From: Brevibacillus fulvus
GTDB taxonomy: Bacteria > Bacillota > Bacilli > Brevibacillales > Brevibacillaceae
Direction: 5' to 3'
DNA: 64,000 nucleotides
Assembly: GCF_016908525.1 (NCBI RefSeq)
Contig: NZ_JAFBEB010000002.1
Coordinates: 1 to 64,000 of the forward strand
The notes beneath the pieces are model-generated. The model saw nothing but the letters and a program-made list of their open reading frames with translations, did not search any database and was not told the DNA's origin. The position numbers and the translations under genes were made by a program. Within the stretch, counting starts at the first letter, position 1, and every line of letters begins with the position of its first letter. This document shows positions 8,707 to 17,863 of this stretch, piece after piece.

Positions 8707-10386
8707 ATGAAACTGACTATTGGAAAGAAGTTAATCATCGGATTTTTGACAGTCGCGATTGTTTCGGCAATTGTAAGCGCTGTCTCGCTAACCAGCTTGA
8801 AAACCGTAAACAGCTCTTATTCCGACTTGGTGGACAGAAGGGCAGCGATGCTGGTAAATGCGAAGGAAATACAGTTGAATGCCACACAGCTGAACTCCTA
8901 TTTGCGAGACTATTTGCTTACGCAAAATTCGGAAGCGATCAAACAGATGGAAGGTATATCCAACCGTTTGGCGCAGTTGGTGCAGTCGAACTTGGGGATG
9001 GTCTACAATCAGCAGGACAAGGATTTGCTCGGAAAAATCGATCGGCTGCGCAATGCCTTCAATTCATCGAAAAACCAGCTGGAATCGCAAAATATTGAGC
9101 AAGCGATGAGCCTTGCCACCACTTCCTTGCTCCCGCTCTCTCAAGAAATTATCAACATAGCGGACCAACTGAGCACCCGGCAACAAGATCTGATGAGCCA
9201 AGGATCGCAAGCGAACACGGCTTTAGTCGACAGAATCAACATGCTGGTGCTGGTTCTCAGCGCAGTCGCCTTTGTCGCCGCAATCGGCATAGGGTATTTT
9301 GTCTCCCGCATGCTTTCCAAACCGGTCATCTCCATCGCTGCCGCAGCGGAAGCAATCGCGGCAGGCAATTTGACGATCGGCCAGTTGCAGGTGAAAAACA
9401 AAGATGAGATTGGCGACTTGGCTCGTTCGTTTGAACGGATGAAAACAAACTTGCTGCACTTGATTCAGCAGGTCGGGATGAGTGCGGATCAGGTGGCGGC
9501 ATCAGCCGAACAGTTGACCGCAAGCGCCTCCCAAACGAGTCTCGCTACCGAACAAATTGCCTCGACAATCCAGGAAGTGGCTTCCGGCGCGGAACAGCAA
9601 GCTTCCAGCGTCGAGCAAGGCGAACAGCTGGTGAGTCAAATCGTGGAAGGCATTCGCCGGATGGCTGCCAATGCAGAGCGTGTATCTGCCACCTCGGTTG
9701 AAACGTCCTTGGTGGCAAGTCAAGGACAGCAAGCAGTCCAGACGGCCAATGACCAGATGGATTCGATTAACAACACTGTCAATCATTTAAGTGTGACCAT
9801 AAAAGAATTGGGCGATCGTTCAGAGGAAATTGGTCACATCGTACAGGTGATCACCGAAATTTCTGCGCAAATCAATTTGTTGGCGTTAAACGCGGCGATT
9901 GAGGCAGCAAGAGCGGGCGAACATGGGAAAGGCTTTGCCGTTGTCGCCGAAGAAGTACGAAAACTCGCGGAGCAATCTGCACAATCCGCCAAACAAATCA
10001 ACGAGCGAATCGTCAGTATCCAAGCGCAAACAAGCAAAGCCGTCGATTCGATGGATCATGTAAAAAGCGAAGTAAACACCGGGATGGACATCGTCACGGA
10101 GGCGGCGTCTGCTTTCAAAGAGATCCGGCGCTCCGTGGAAGATGTAGTGGTGCAGATTCAGGAGGTAACGGCCGAAGCCCAGCAAATGGTCACTTCGATG
10201 GAAGAAGTCACCCGCAGTATTCACAGCATAGGCGAAGTGGCTAAAACCACGGCAGCCAATACGCAAAATGTCTCCGCGTCCGCCGAAGAGCAGCTGGCGG
10301 CGATGGAAGAAATTTCATCCTCGGCTTCCGCCCTCTCCACGATGTCGGAAGAACTGCAGCACCAGATTGCCCAATTCAAGGTGTAA
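8707..10386 (+). CDS. Methyl-accepting chemotaxis protein (4HB ligand-binding domain)
   Basis: A 559-residue transmembrane chemoreceptor. Order: membrane helix at ~10-30, an extracellular ~150-residue four-helix-bundle sensor (4HB_MCP type), second membrane helix at ~188-210, HAMP, and a cytoplasmic signalling hairpin. The hairpin tip contacts CheA/CheW and reads [38 protein letters not shown] (shown in pieces: [19 protein letters not shown], then [14 protein letters not shown]). Glutamine/glutamate-rich methylation helices flank it. The start ATG at 8707 follows GGAGGAAGCCGC. It is a stand-alone gene with its own terminator, and the ligand is unknown. Confidence 0.95.
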   Translation: MKLTIGKKLIIGFLTVAIVSAIVSAVSLTSLKTVNSSYSDLVDRRAAMLVNAKEIQLNATQLNSYLRDYLLTQNSEAIKQMEGISNRLAQLVQSNLGMVYNQQDKDLLGKIDRLRNAFNSSKNQLESQNIEQAMSLATTSLLPLSQEIINIADQLSTRQQDLMSQGSQANTALVDRINMLVLVLSAVAFVAAIGIGYFVSRMLSKPVISIAAAAEAIAAGNLTIGQLQVKNKDEIGDLARSFERMKTNLLHLIQQVGMSADQVAASAEQLTASASQTSLATEQIASTIQEVASGAEQQASSVEQGEQLVSQIVEGIRRMAANAERVSATSVETSLVASQGQQAVQTANDQMDSINNTVNHLSVTIKELGDRSEEIGHIVQVITEISAQINLLALNAAIEAARAGEHGKGFAVVAEEVRKLAEQSAQSAKQINERIVSIQAQTSKAVDSMDHVKSEVNTGMDIVTEAASAFKEIRRSVEDVVVQIQEVTAEAQQMVTSMEEVTRSIHSIGEVAKTTAANTQNVSASAEEQLAAMEEISSSASALSTMSEELQHQIAQFKV

Positions 10387-10457
10387 GCAGGAAACGAAGA
10401 AACTGCCCAAGAATTAAGGCTTTGCATGAATACTGGAAGAACACCCCCATTAAAATG

Positions 10458-10504
10458 AGCGGCAGTCCGGGACGCCTTTTCGTCCAAACTGCCGCTGTTT
10501 TTTT
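10458..10504 (+). terminator. Intrinsic terminator after the chemoreceptor gene
   Basis: AGCGGCAGT (10458-10466) pairs with ACTGCCGCT (10488-10496), followed by G and seven T residues. Confidence 0.85.
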
Positions 10505-10613
10505 GAAAGACAAGACAGGCGGCAACTTCTTCTGTCATCTTTTTTTGTTTTGGTGTATGGTAGCATTAGCAACGAGGAAGTTCGTGAACGTAATTGAGGA
10601 GGTTCAATGCCAT

Positions 10614-10776
10614 GCAATTGCTGATGGGCTGTGAAACCGTTAATCCGGTGTACGGCAGGACCAATAATCCATGGAATATCGAGCGGACACCTGGAGGGAG
10701 CTCGGGAGGGGAAGGGGCGGCAGTTGCGGCTTTATTTGCGCCGATTGGCATCGGCTCGGATATTGGCGGAAGTGTC
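10614..10776 (+). pseudogene. Internal fragment of an amidase-signature gene
   Basis: About 54 codons that match the catalytic core of amidase-signature hydrolases: LLMGCETVNPVYGRTNNPW, then the signature RTPGGSSGGEGAAVAA and the serine-loop IGSDIGGS. The family is normally ~450-500 residues; the ~120 residues before this segment and all ~300 after it are missing. A good ribosome binding site (GAGGAGG) and ATG lie just upstream, so a short peptide might be made, but it cannot be an active amidase. Downstream, the sequence switches abruptly into a nuclease-like gene in another frame. Confidence 0.75.
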
Positions 10777-11527
10777 CAAAGAACCATTCGAATTTCAAGC
10801 GATACGATATGCTGCCAATTATGCAAAAATTCAAAGTGTTGCTGAGCTCGTGAGTAAATTATTTTCGCCCTACATTGAACGGTATCGAAATGAATACGAT
10901 GCATCAGATTTAACTCCAACCGAGCGAGCAACCAGAATTATTACTGAATTTCTGGAGAAGAACAATTCGGATAAAACCTTTAATAAAAAACAACGTATCA
11001 TTCTGATCGCTGCCGATTTTGACGAGCAAACCTTGTCGGCCTGCGCATGGCTGGTTCATAATCATGTTGATATTAGTTGCTTACAGATCCAACCGATGAA
11101 AGTAGAAAACCAACTCTTTTTACATGTGAATCGCCTCTTGCCTGTACAAAAACTTGACGATTATTTTGTCGAAGTTGCTGATACTGGTAAGTCGTTAGCC
11201 AAAGTCGACGGGGAACTCAAGATTAACCGTACCTATCTGCCTCGGATGGATAAACTGTTCGAATGGGGAATAATTCAACAGGGCGATATACTGTCGATAA
11301 AAGGTTATAAAGATTCGGAAGCAACCGCCATTAATCCCAAAAACATTGAGTATAAAGGTCAAAAGTTAAGTTACAACCAGTGGGGACAACGGGTAACAGG
11401 GTGGTCCTCCATTTGCATTTATCAATGGGCAATATCCCAAAGACATGGTGAATTATTGGATACTTTACGAAAAGAAAGGCTTCTTCAAGACATGAACGAA
11501 AATGAAGGGGCAAAAGGAGAACCGTAA
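10772..11527 (+). pseudogene. N-terminally truncated NucS/DUF91-like nuclease with RAMA-like C-terminus
   Basis: A 251-codon frame from GTG 10772 to the stop at 11525-11527. It begins KEPFEFQAIRYAANYAK, which corresponds to the stretch that in full-length family members comes straight after the catalytic ELKR of a PD-(D/E)XK nuclease core. The RIILIAADFDEQTLSACAWL and VDISCLQIQPMKV segments are also family-like. The last ~100 residues (KINRTYLPRMDKLFEWG to ITGW-like VTGWSSICIYQWA) resemble a RAMA domain as found in restriction-linked proteins. The upstream half with the catalytic Asp and ExK is replaced by the amidase fragment, so the product should be catalytically dead, although the remaining frame is intact. 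Confidence 0.65.
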
Positions 11528-11542
11528 AAAAGTCTCCTTTTT
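11512..11542 (+). terminator. Intrinsic terminator of the truncated nuclease gene
   Basis: AAAAGGAGA (11512-11520) pairs with TCTCCTTTT (11533-11541) at the end of a short T-rich stretch. It overlaps the last codons of the gene. Confidence 0.6.
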
Positions 11543-11652
11543 GTTATCATTAGGATCTAACTGCAGTTTGTTGAGCTGATTTCACAGAAATGCTGTGAAG
11601 GCAGTAGGGTAATTCGGCTAAACCTCAGCGCGATATGGCGCACTTTTTGGAA

Positions 11653-11689
11653 AAAGACGCAGCTGTAATGACGAGCTGCGTCTTTTTTT
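11653..11689 (+). terminator. Strong intrinsic terminator in accessory DNA
   Basis: Perfect stem AAAGACGCAGCT (11653-11664) / AGCTGCGTCTTT (11674-11685) with a long T tract. No recognisable gene immediately precedes it, so it is probably a leftover from lost DNA. Confidence 0.75.
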
Positions 11690-11860
11690 GTCTTGCTTTC
11701 GCTGCTTTCGCAGGAACAAGAATAATCTGGTAGTAAATGCCTGAACATGTTATAATTTACATTCCCATTGTAAGTTTTTCTTTTCGTTCACTGACAGATC
11801 GCCGTATGCGATGAAAGTCGCCTGTACGGTGAAGGCTCGGTATAACCCTTTAACGGATAA

Positions 11861-12483
11861 AACGAGCATAGCGGACAGCAATTCGCAGTAAATCAAATAG
11901 ACAGCATCGTTCAAAATGGAGATGCCCGTTCGATCGATGTAACATTAATTAATACTGCAATCGGCAGTAATCTAGCAGAAGCAGAAAACCTGGAAGTGTA
12001 CCAATATGCAATATCCGTTGCAGCAGATCAAGCTTTTCGTACCTCCCAAGATGTAGCGGACATGGTTCAGAAAGTCAATACGATGGTAACGGAAATAACG
12101 ACCGGAGTCAGCATACGGGGCGGGCAACTGAGCTATACGCTAGAGATTACAACGGTTCCAGCCAACTCCCAATATTTCATAGTTACTGCGGATGATAGTG
12201 CTGATGATGTAACAAAGGTACAACTCTATCAATACATGAAATCGATTGAAAATCAGAGTAATACCTATTTCCCGTAGCAGTTGATCGGTTTACTTATCCT
12301 TTTTCCAGTGCTTCTACTATAACAATCTTTGCAATTTTTTTAGATTCCAATAAAAAAGTGATTGGTTATACCCGTGCGGATGATGTTGGCGTTACCGAAT
12401 AAACAGACTGGATTGTCGTCGGCAGTTTTCAAGATGGGGATAATTCCTCCGATGACACCAAGATAGTATTTCAAGGCAACTAA
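11861..12483 (+). pseudogene. Decayed gene for a possible exported/surface protein
   Basis: A broken coding region with protein-like composition throughout. The first part is open from 11861 with no start codon of its own (NEHSGQQFAVNQIDSIVQNG, then LINTAIGSNLAEAEN and so on) and runs to a stop at 12275-12277. Coding then resumes in the neighbouring frame as PVAVDRFTYPFSSASTITIF and DSNKKVIGYTRADDVGV, meets an in-frame TAA near 12400, and continues as TDWIVVGSFQDGDNSSDDTK to a final stop at 12481-12483. The breaks are one frameshift near 12270, one nonsense codon and a missing 5' end. The acidic, Thr/Ser-rich, beta-type sequence suggests an extracellular protein, but I do not recognise the family. 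Confidence 0.55.
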
Positions 12484-12527
12484 GAGGATACTATGTTCAG
12501 TATATGAGCATGTATCCTCTTTTTTTA
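12482..12527 (+). terminator. Terminator of the decayed gene
   Basis: AAGAGGATAC (12482-12491) pairs with GTATCCTCTT (12512-12521), followed by T residues. Its retention directly after the last stop supports the pseudogene reading frame. Confidence 0.8.
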
Positions 12528-13083
12528 TACATAGTAGATTTAATTACTAGATCTAAAAGAAAAAATCAGAAGTTAGGAGAGGAAAACAAAAAATTTAGGG
12601 AACAATTGAAAGTTGCTTATGTAAACTTTATAAGAAGTTATGGGGGAGACACACCGGTTCTCCCCTTTCTGTTGCTTTAGTATAAAGGTTGATTGTGTTC
12701 CTTGACGATTACGCCCGATTGTTGAACATCACATTATTCTATTCAAGGGGAGGACTTCCGTTTATGTGATAAAAACAGGAAAGATTTATTTGGATGAAAC
12801 AGCAAATTTAGTCACTGGTTCAGACGGTACTTTTTCTCGTGTACGTCCATTGCTAACTTCAACAGATATTTCTTATTCAGGTTTGACGATGATGGAATCC
12901 GTGCTGTTTCGTGAAAGGGCAAATACAAATCCACAGCAAATTATATAAATATTAAAATTAATTTTAGAAAAGCAAACTATTACTAAAAAATTATGGTAAG
13001 ATGGAAAGAGTTTCTTTAAAATTTTTAAGAAACAAACTTATGTGTTTTTCTGAAACGGCGAAAACAAAACGGGAGGACAACCA
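12528..13083. other. AT-rich stretch with no confident gene
   Basis: About 550 bases that are AT-rich compared with the flanks. A 60-codon frame at 12766-12948 begins GTG (IKTGKIYLDETANLVTGSDG) and has a GGGGAGG 16 bases upstream, which is too far for a good start. It may be a gene fragment, but I cannot support it as a gene. The promoter of the next gene presumably lies near 12990-13060. Confidence 0.35.
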
Positions 13084-15099
13084 ATGAACCGCAAACGACT
13101 CTTTTCGCTGTTAACCGGCACGGCGATGCTTTTGGCCATCATGGCACCCCATGTCACGGCCGGAGCGGAATCTTCTATTTTTTCTTCGCAAAATCGTGTA
13201 GCCCTGCAAAGCACCCCCTTCGCCATTGGGGACAACTGGAAATTAAATACAAAATTTAGTTCCTATGCGCCGGCTGACATGATTTATACGGGTAACCAAT
13301 ATGTTGGTGTTGGCGACCACGGCACCATCATCAAATCAACGGATGGCATCAACTGGCAAGCGACCTCCAAATTTGCCGATTACCACTTGAGCGCGATCGG
13401 CTGGAGCGGCCAACAATATGTCGTCTTTGGCGCGGCGCGTGGGTTTTCCTCGGAAGCCCGCAATGCACCGTCAGAAGCTTTTGTCTCCACCGATTCGCTT
13501 ACATGGACAAAGGTGGACTTTCCTTTTGATGAACATATTCGTGGCGTCGTTTGGAACAACGGTACGTTTGTTGCTGTCAGTCCAACATCGGTTTTTCTAT
13601 CCGCTGATGGACAAGACTGGACTCAATATCCGTTGCCGGAAGTTTGGTCAGCTGGAGGATGGGGCGGCATTGTCTGTCAAAATAACCGGTTGTTTATCGG
13701 AACTCCCGACTCGTCCCGCCTGATGACCTCGCAGGATGGCCAGCATTGGATACCAATCGATGGACATGTGCAATTAAACAATCTCGCTTGGTTCGGCGGC
13801 CAATACATAGGGGTAGGCAACGGGCTCTATACGTCTGCCGATGGCGTCAACTGGAAAAAACAATCGGCGCATGCTGCGGCCCATCTAACGACGATTGCCG
13901 CCAATGGCGCGAGGGTGACGGCGATTGGCTGGCTGAATGACGGCAAGCGGATCTCCTTGACTTCCACAGACGGAAAACAGTGGGTTCAGCACGACTTGTC
14001 CAATCTCGTAACAGGCATCAACATCTTGCTGCCGGCCAACGGCGGATTTGTCGGAACAGGCTCCCCTGATGACAACAGCTTTCCTGTCAGTACATATGCT
14101 TACTACACGAAAGATGGCGCCAATTGGTCCACCAAACTAATCGGAACAACCGGAGAATTCGGCGGAGTTGCCACGAACGGCAAACGAACGGTGGCGGTTG
14201 GCCTGTACGGGGCGATTGTCTATACGGATAATGGCTTGGATTGGCAGTCCAGTTTTCCGCTTGGCATGCGGCCGAACTTGTTTAATATCGCCTGGGGGAA
14301 CAACAAATTTGTGGCCGTGGGCAACTATGGCGCCTTTTATTCCGCCGATGGGGTCTACTGGTCCAAAGCTTCCGTTCCTTATAAAAGCAAATTTGGCGAT
14401 TTGCGCAATATTGTTTGGACCGGAAAGATTTTTGTTGCGACTGATCAAGTCAGCGGGGTGTATGTTTCCCGTGACGGGGTGAAATGGACGGCGGTGCCAA
14501 ACATCAGTATGGTCGGGTCTGCCAGCAATTGGCTGCAATCGATGGTTTGGGACGGGAAAAGAATTGTGGCCGCCGTGCAAACGTATAACCAAAACACCTT
14601 AACTTCCAACAAAATCATGCAATCAAGCGATGGGGTGCATTGGACCAATGCGCAGCAGCTGGTGCCGCCGAGTGAATACCGACACGACTTGCAGATCGCT
14701 TACAACGGTGCGTCATATGTCGCGATCAGCCAATATAATCCGGAAAAAGCCTGGGTGTCGGGCGATGGAAACAAATGGACGGAAGTGCGCACAAATTTGA
14801 GCTACCCAAATGACTCGCTCGAGTTTGTGAAATCTTTTGACGGTTATTTCGTTGCTTACAATGAGTCGATGTCGTCGGATGGCAGCGAGAAGGCTCATTA
14901 TGAACGCTTTTACATTTCGCAAGACGGCAAAAATTGGACGGAACTCCCTTTGCCGCCAAGGCACCCTGCCTTTGACGTCCATGTCGATGAAGGCATCAAA
15001 AATATCATCAAGGCCAACAACCAATATATCGCTGTCGGTTCTTTTGGCCAAATCATCAGTATTCCCCGGCTGCCCATAGGGCCGGTGGAAAACCGCTAA
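13084..15099 (+). CDS. Secreted multi-repeat beta-propeller-like protein
   Basis: A 671-residue exported protein. Residues 1-28 are a signal peptide (MNRKRLFSLLTGTAMLLAIM, ending AGA). The rest is built of about thirteen repeats of ~45-50 residues. Each carries a turn of the type S.DG..W, for example STDGINW, SADGQDW, SQDGQHW, SADGVNW, STDGKQW, SSDGVHW and SQDGKNW, alternating with NNGTFVAV or NNQYIAVG strands. This is the pattern of Asp-box/YCF48-like beta-propellers, which act as binding scaffolds. No catalytic residues can be identified. The start ATG follows GGGAGGACAACC, and a terminator follows the gene. A cell-surface or extracellular binding role is inference. Confidence 0.85.
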   Translation: MNRKRLFSLLTGTAMLLAIMAPHVTAGAESSIFSSQNRVALQSTPFAIGDNWKLNTKFSSYAPADMIYTGNQYVGVGDHGTIIKSTDGINWQATSKFADYHLSAIGWSGQQYVVFGAARGFSSEARNAPSEAFVSTDSLTWTKVDFPFDEHIRGVVWNNGTFVAVSPTSVFLSADGQDWTQYPLPEVWSAGGWGGIVCQNNRLFIGTPDSSRLMTSQDGQHWIPIDGHVQLNNLAWFGGQYIGVGNGLYTSADGVNWKKQSAHAAAHLTTIAANGARVTAIGWLNDGKRISLTSTDGKQWVQHDLSNLVTGINILLPANGGFVGTGSPDDNSFPVSTYAYYTKDGANWSTKLIGTTGEFGGVATNGKRTVAVGLYGAIVYTDNGLDWQSSFPLGMRPNLFNIAWGNNKFVAVGNYGAFYSADGVYWSKASVPYKSKFGDLRNIVWTGKIFVATDQVSGVYVSRDGVKWTAVPNISMVGSASNWLQSMVWDGKRIVAAVQTYNQNTLTSNKIMQSSDGVHWTNAQQLVPPSEYRHDLQIAYNGASYVAISQYNPEKAWVSGDGNKWTEVRTNLSYPNDSLEFVKSFDGYFVAYNESMSSDGSEKAHYERFYISQDGKNWTELPLPPRHPAFDVHVDEGIKNIIKANNQYIAVGSFGQIISIPRLPIGPVENR

Positions 15100-15123
15100 A
15101 ACCAATAGATTGCCGTGGAAACA

Positions 15124-15153
15124 GGCTGTCGAGCAAATCGACAGCCGTTTTTT
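15124..15153 (+). terminator. Intrinsic terminator of the repeat-protein gene
   Basis: GGCTGTCGA (15124-15132) pairs with TCGACAGCC (15138-15146), followed by GTTTTTT. Confidence 0.85.
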
Positions 15154-15249
15154 ATTGGCTCTGTTAAGAAGCATCCGCTAACGGTTGACAACGCCGCGGA
15201 ATGCGAAACGCGGAATGCCAGAAGAAGAAGTGAACAGAAGAGGGAGCAC

Positions 15250-15801
15250 CTAGACGCGTTCCAGCGGGCGATGCGGTTTTGGAGGAAGTTCGACCAGGAT
15301 CGCATCGCCTATTCGCACCTCGCCTGACTCCAGCACAATGCCCATGATTCCGGCCTTGCGGATGAGATTGCCTTGTTCGTCCCGGTCCAATACTGCCGCC
15401 ATCAAGCCTGGCTGAAACAGGTTTAATTGGTTGCAAGGATTGCGCAGGCCCGTTACTTCGATCACGGCGGTGGCGCCCAAGTGCAGCCGTGCGCCGGTTG
15501 GCAGTTGGAGCAGGTCGATTCCGGCGGTTGTAATATTTTCGCCCATTTGCCCTGCGGATACGTTGTAGCCCTTTGTTTGCAATTCTTCATGCAATTCCGA
15601 ATGGATCAGGTGCACTTGCCGCAGATTCGGCTGACTCGGATCTTGCGCGACGCGGGAACGGTGTTTCACCGTCACCCCAAGGTGGGCATCTCCCTCCACA
15701 CCCAACCCTGCGAGCAGACGGATCGAGTCATGGTTTTGCTTGCTGAACGAATGGGTGGCGCTGCGGCTTACAGCCAGGACGACGCCGGTTTGCTGTCTCA
15801 T
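15250..15801 (-). CDS. MOSC-domain protein
   Basis: A 183-residue stand-alone MOSC (molybdenum cofactor sulfurase C-terminal) domain protein. Typical features are GLGVEGDAHLG near residue 32, the QVHLIHSELHEEL strand-helix, GQMGENITTAGIDL, LHLGATAVIEVTGLRNPC with the conserved cysteine, and AGIMGIVLESGEV. MOSC proteins bind or transfer molybdenum cofactor, or in some families support detoxification of N-hydroxylated bases; the specific partner is not evident. It starts with ATG 15801 preceded by AAGGAG, and is convergent with the repeat-protein gene. Confidence 0.9.
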   Translation of the reverse strand: MRQQTGVVLAVSRSATHSFSKQNHDSIRLLAGLGVEGDAHLGVTVKHRSRVAQDPSQPNLRQVHLIHSELHEELQTKGYNVSAGQMGENITTAGIDLLQLPTGARLHLGATAVIEVTGLRNPCNQLNLFQPGLMAAVLDRDEQGNLIRKAGIMGIVLESGEVRIGDAILVELPPKPHRPLERV

Positions 15802-16140
15802 CGGATAACCATCTCCTTGTTGGAAACCTCAACTGCTCCTGTCGCAAACAACACGGTACGAGTCTTCGTGTATCTTTTCTTGGGGGGCTTCCAGATTATG
15901 GATCAACTATAGCATAGCAAGGTGAAATCGTCGATCGGCGGCCGGAATGGTTCGGCCATCGTTCATAACGGAGTACATCGAGAAGCGCGAACCGAGATGA
16001 TGAGGTTCGAAATTCTTCCACAGGAGAGAGAATCGTTAGCAGACAGGAGGCGTCGTCTAAGTGAAAATAGCGAGCCCTTTGTGGCTGGAAAAAACAACCT
16101 GTGTTAGGATAGAGCTATTATGTTTGGAGAGAGGTGTCCC
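15802..16140. other. Divergent intergenic region
   Basis: About 340 bases between the MOSC and metallo-hydrolase genes. No reading frame is convincing and I see no hairpin or operator that stands out. It must hold both promoters. Confidence 0.4.
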
Positions 16141-17112
16141 ATGAAAAATCAAATGGAAACATTCCCGGGTTCAAGGCATTTCCGGTTGAAACAGGTGACG
16201 GATGGCGTTTATGCTGCCATCGCGGTTCCTGGTACAGGCTCTTTGGCGAATGCGGCCATCATTGATCTCGGAGATTCAACCGTTGTCGTAGATACTTTCA
16301 TGTCGATCGAAGCTGCGAAGGATTTGCAGACAGCCGCCAGAGGCCTGACCGGCAAACCGGTTTCCTATGTAATCAATACGCACTGGCACAGTGACCATAC
16401 GAGCGGAAATCAGGTGTTTTCCCCGCAAGCGCAAATCATTTCGACCACGGCGGCACGTGAAATCATGGCTACTGTTGGCAAAAACAGGGTGATTCAACAG
16501 TTGTCCAACCTGGAAACGCTGAATCAGGCGATCGCCGAGCTGGAGGAGAGAAGCAAGCAGGAAACGAACGCCAAGTTAAAAGAGGAAATGTTATGGGAAC
16601 TCGCCAGTGAGCGGGAATATATAAGGATGCTCCCCGATTTCGCATACACGCTGCCAACGATTACCTTTGAGCAACAGATGAGTATTTGCGGCAGTGACCG
16701 GTCTGTCCAACTCATTACATACGGCGGCGGTCATACGCAAAGCGATGCCTTCGTATACCTGCCGGAAGAAAAAACGGCCATTATGGGCGATTTGGTACTC
16801 TCGAAGCATCATCCCGTATTGACACATGCAAATCCGCAGGCGTGGCTGCACATTTTGGAGCAGGTCGAATTGCTAGCTATCGAAACGATCGTTCCAGGGC
16901 ATGGCGAGATTTGCTCCATGCGGGAACTTTACGAAGTGAAACAATATTTAAACGACATTCATGCATTGGTGGCAAAAGCCGTACGAACCCATACAGGCAT
17001 CGAGGAACTCTCCGTGCCGAAAGCTTACGAAGACTGGCATTTTACGACGTATTTTCAATCAAACCTGAAAAGAGTCGAGCAGTTGCTCGCTGAAGCGGCA
17101 GGCGAGCAATGA
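16141..17112 (+). CDS. Metallo-beta-lactamase-fold hydrolase
   Basis: A 323-residue MBL-fold protein. The di-zinc motif HWHSDH is at residues 81-86, followed by GGGHTQSD, GDLV and PGHGE in the correct order for the remaining metal ligands. Between the first and second ligands lies a ~75-residue charged helical insert (ELEERSKQETNAKLKEEM), as in QuiP/cyclase-like members. The N-terminus (RHFRLKQVTDGVYAAIAVPG) starts directly at the fold and has no signal peptide, so it is cytoplasmic. The ATG at 16141 follows GGAGAGAGG; an upstream in-frame ATG at 16120 lies before that site. The substrate is not predictable from sequence. Confidence 0.9.
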   Translation: MKNQMETFPGSRHFRLKQVTDGVYAAIAVPGTGSLANAAIIDLGDSTVVVDTFMSIEAAKDLQTAARGLTGKPVSYVINTHWHSDHTSGNQVFSPQAQIISTTAAREIMATVGKNRVIQQLSNLETLNQAIAELEERSKQETNAKLKEEMLWELASEREYIRMLPDFAYTLPTITFEQQMSICGSDRSVQLITYGGGHTQSDAFVYLPEEKTAIMGDLVLSKHHPVLTHANPQAWLHILEQVELLAIETIVPGHGEICSMRELYEVKQYLNDIHALVAKAVRTHTGIEELSVPKAYEDWHFTTYFQSNLKRVEQLLAEAAGEQ

Positions 17113-17272
17113 CGCCCTTTCCATGCGTTGTTCGTTGACATCTTCCTGAAGCAAAAAGAAAAGCCAAAGATATAAGCAGGGGGATGAGAAACATGAAAAA
17201 ACAAGCGGAATCATCAGGGGAGCGTTTTTCGTTCCACAGTTGGAAAACTGGGGGATGAAGACGTTCCTTTCT

Positions 17273-17464
17273 TTATTTTAAGCGGGAGCGGATCTCGTCC
17301 AGTTTCTTTTCGAGCTTGTCCAGCTTGCGGTTATAGTGCTGATACGTTCGATAACCGATGTAAGCCTGGATGAGAAAGAACAGCACGCCAGCGATCGTAA
17401 TCAGCAAATAGTCGTGCGAAAGATTGTAGAGAGTAGCATTCAATTTTTTCCATGCATGATCCAT
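17273..17464 (-). CDS. Small single-pass membrane protein
   Basis: A 63-residue protein with one membrane helix (YLLITIAGVLFFLIQAYIG) followed by a strongly basic, coiled-coil-like tail (RKLDKLEKKLDEIRSRLK). The ATG at 17464 has AGAAGGAG eight bases upstream, which decides against the in-frame start eight codons earlier. This architecture is common in small Bacillales membrane proteins of unknown role. Confidence 0.7.
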   Translation of the reverse strand: MDHAWKKLNATLYNLSHDYLLITIAGVLFFLIQAYIGYRTYQHYNRKLDKLEKKLDEIRSRLK

Positions 17465-17613
17465 CGTCACTGCTCCTTCTGGTGGCATCTAGGGTTATTT
17501 TGCCAAAAGCGAAATCAATTCATTCCGCGAGCTGCTTGCCGCAAAAGACCATTACGGACAAGCGATTGTTTCGGAAAAGGGGGGTTAGCCGCTGTTACTA
17601 TAAGTCTGGATAA

Positions 17614-17656
17614 CGTGCAGCCCGCCCAAGGCGTTAGCGGGTTGCGCGTTTTTTTG
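17614..17656 (+). terminator. Intrinsic terminator upstream of the aromatic island
   Basis: CGTGCAGCCCGC (17614-17625) pairs with GCGGGTTGCGCG (17637-17648) with one or two mismatches, followed by TTTTTTT. No complete plus-strand gene precedes it. A ~31-codon frame at 17493-17588 (SEINSFRELLAAKDHYGQ) ends just upstream and may be the 3' end of a lost gene. The terminator insulates the island from read-through. Confidence 0.65.
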
Positions 17657-17704
17657 TATGTAAGAGGAGAAACACCATGCTTTCGACAAATGTTACAATA
17701 TTTC

Positions 17705-17780
17705 GAATATTGACAACAGACAAGGCTTCTTGGTACGATTTACAAAGAAACGAGTTAATTAACTCACTATACGAGTAGAG
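17705..17780 (+). promoter_or_regulatory. Island promoter 1 with three-half-site operator
   Basis: GAATATTGACA contains the -35 box TTGACA (17710-17715); the -10 box TACGAT is at 17734-17739. Immediately downstream lies the palindrome GAGTTAATTAACTC (17752-17765) and, 21 bases after its first half, a third half-site CGAGTAGA (17772-17779). The same arrangement occurs at 22846-22922. Its placement over the transcription start indicates repression, most simply by the IclR protein encoded at 21993-22775. Confidence 0.7.
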
Positions 17781-17863
17781 GTGTTGCCGATGAAGCTGTA
17801 GCGATTGGCTTGATTTGATGTTGGTACTTTTGCCGAAACCCGTCTTTATTTTGGAGGCGCAAG

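Noticed and set aside
12766-12948. 60-codon frame starting GTG in the accessory region
   Set aside because: Shine-Dalgarno too far away, no family signal, AT-rich decayed setting; described only as an unsupported fragment.
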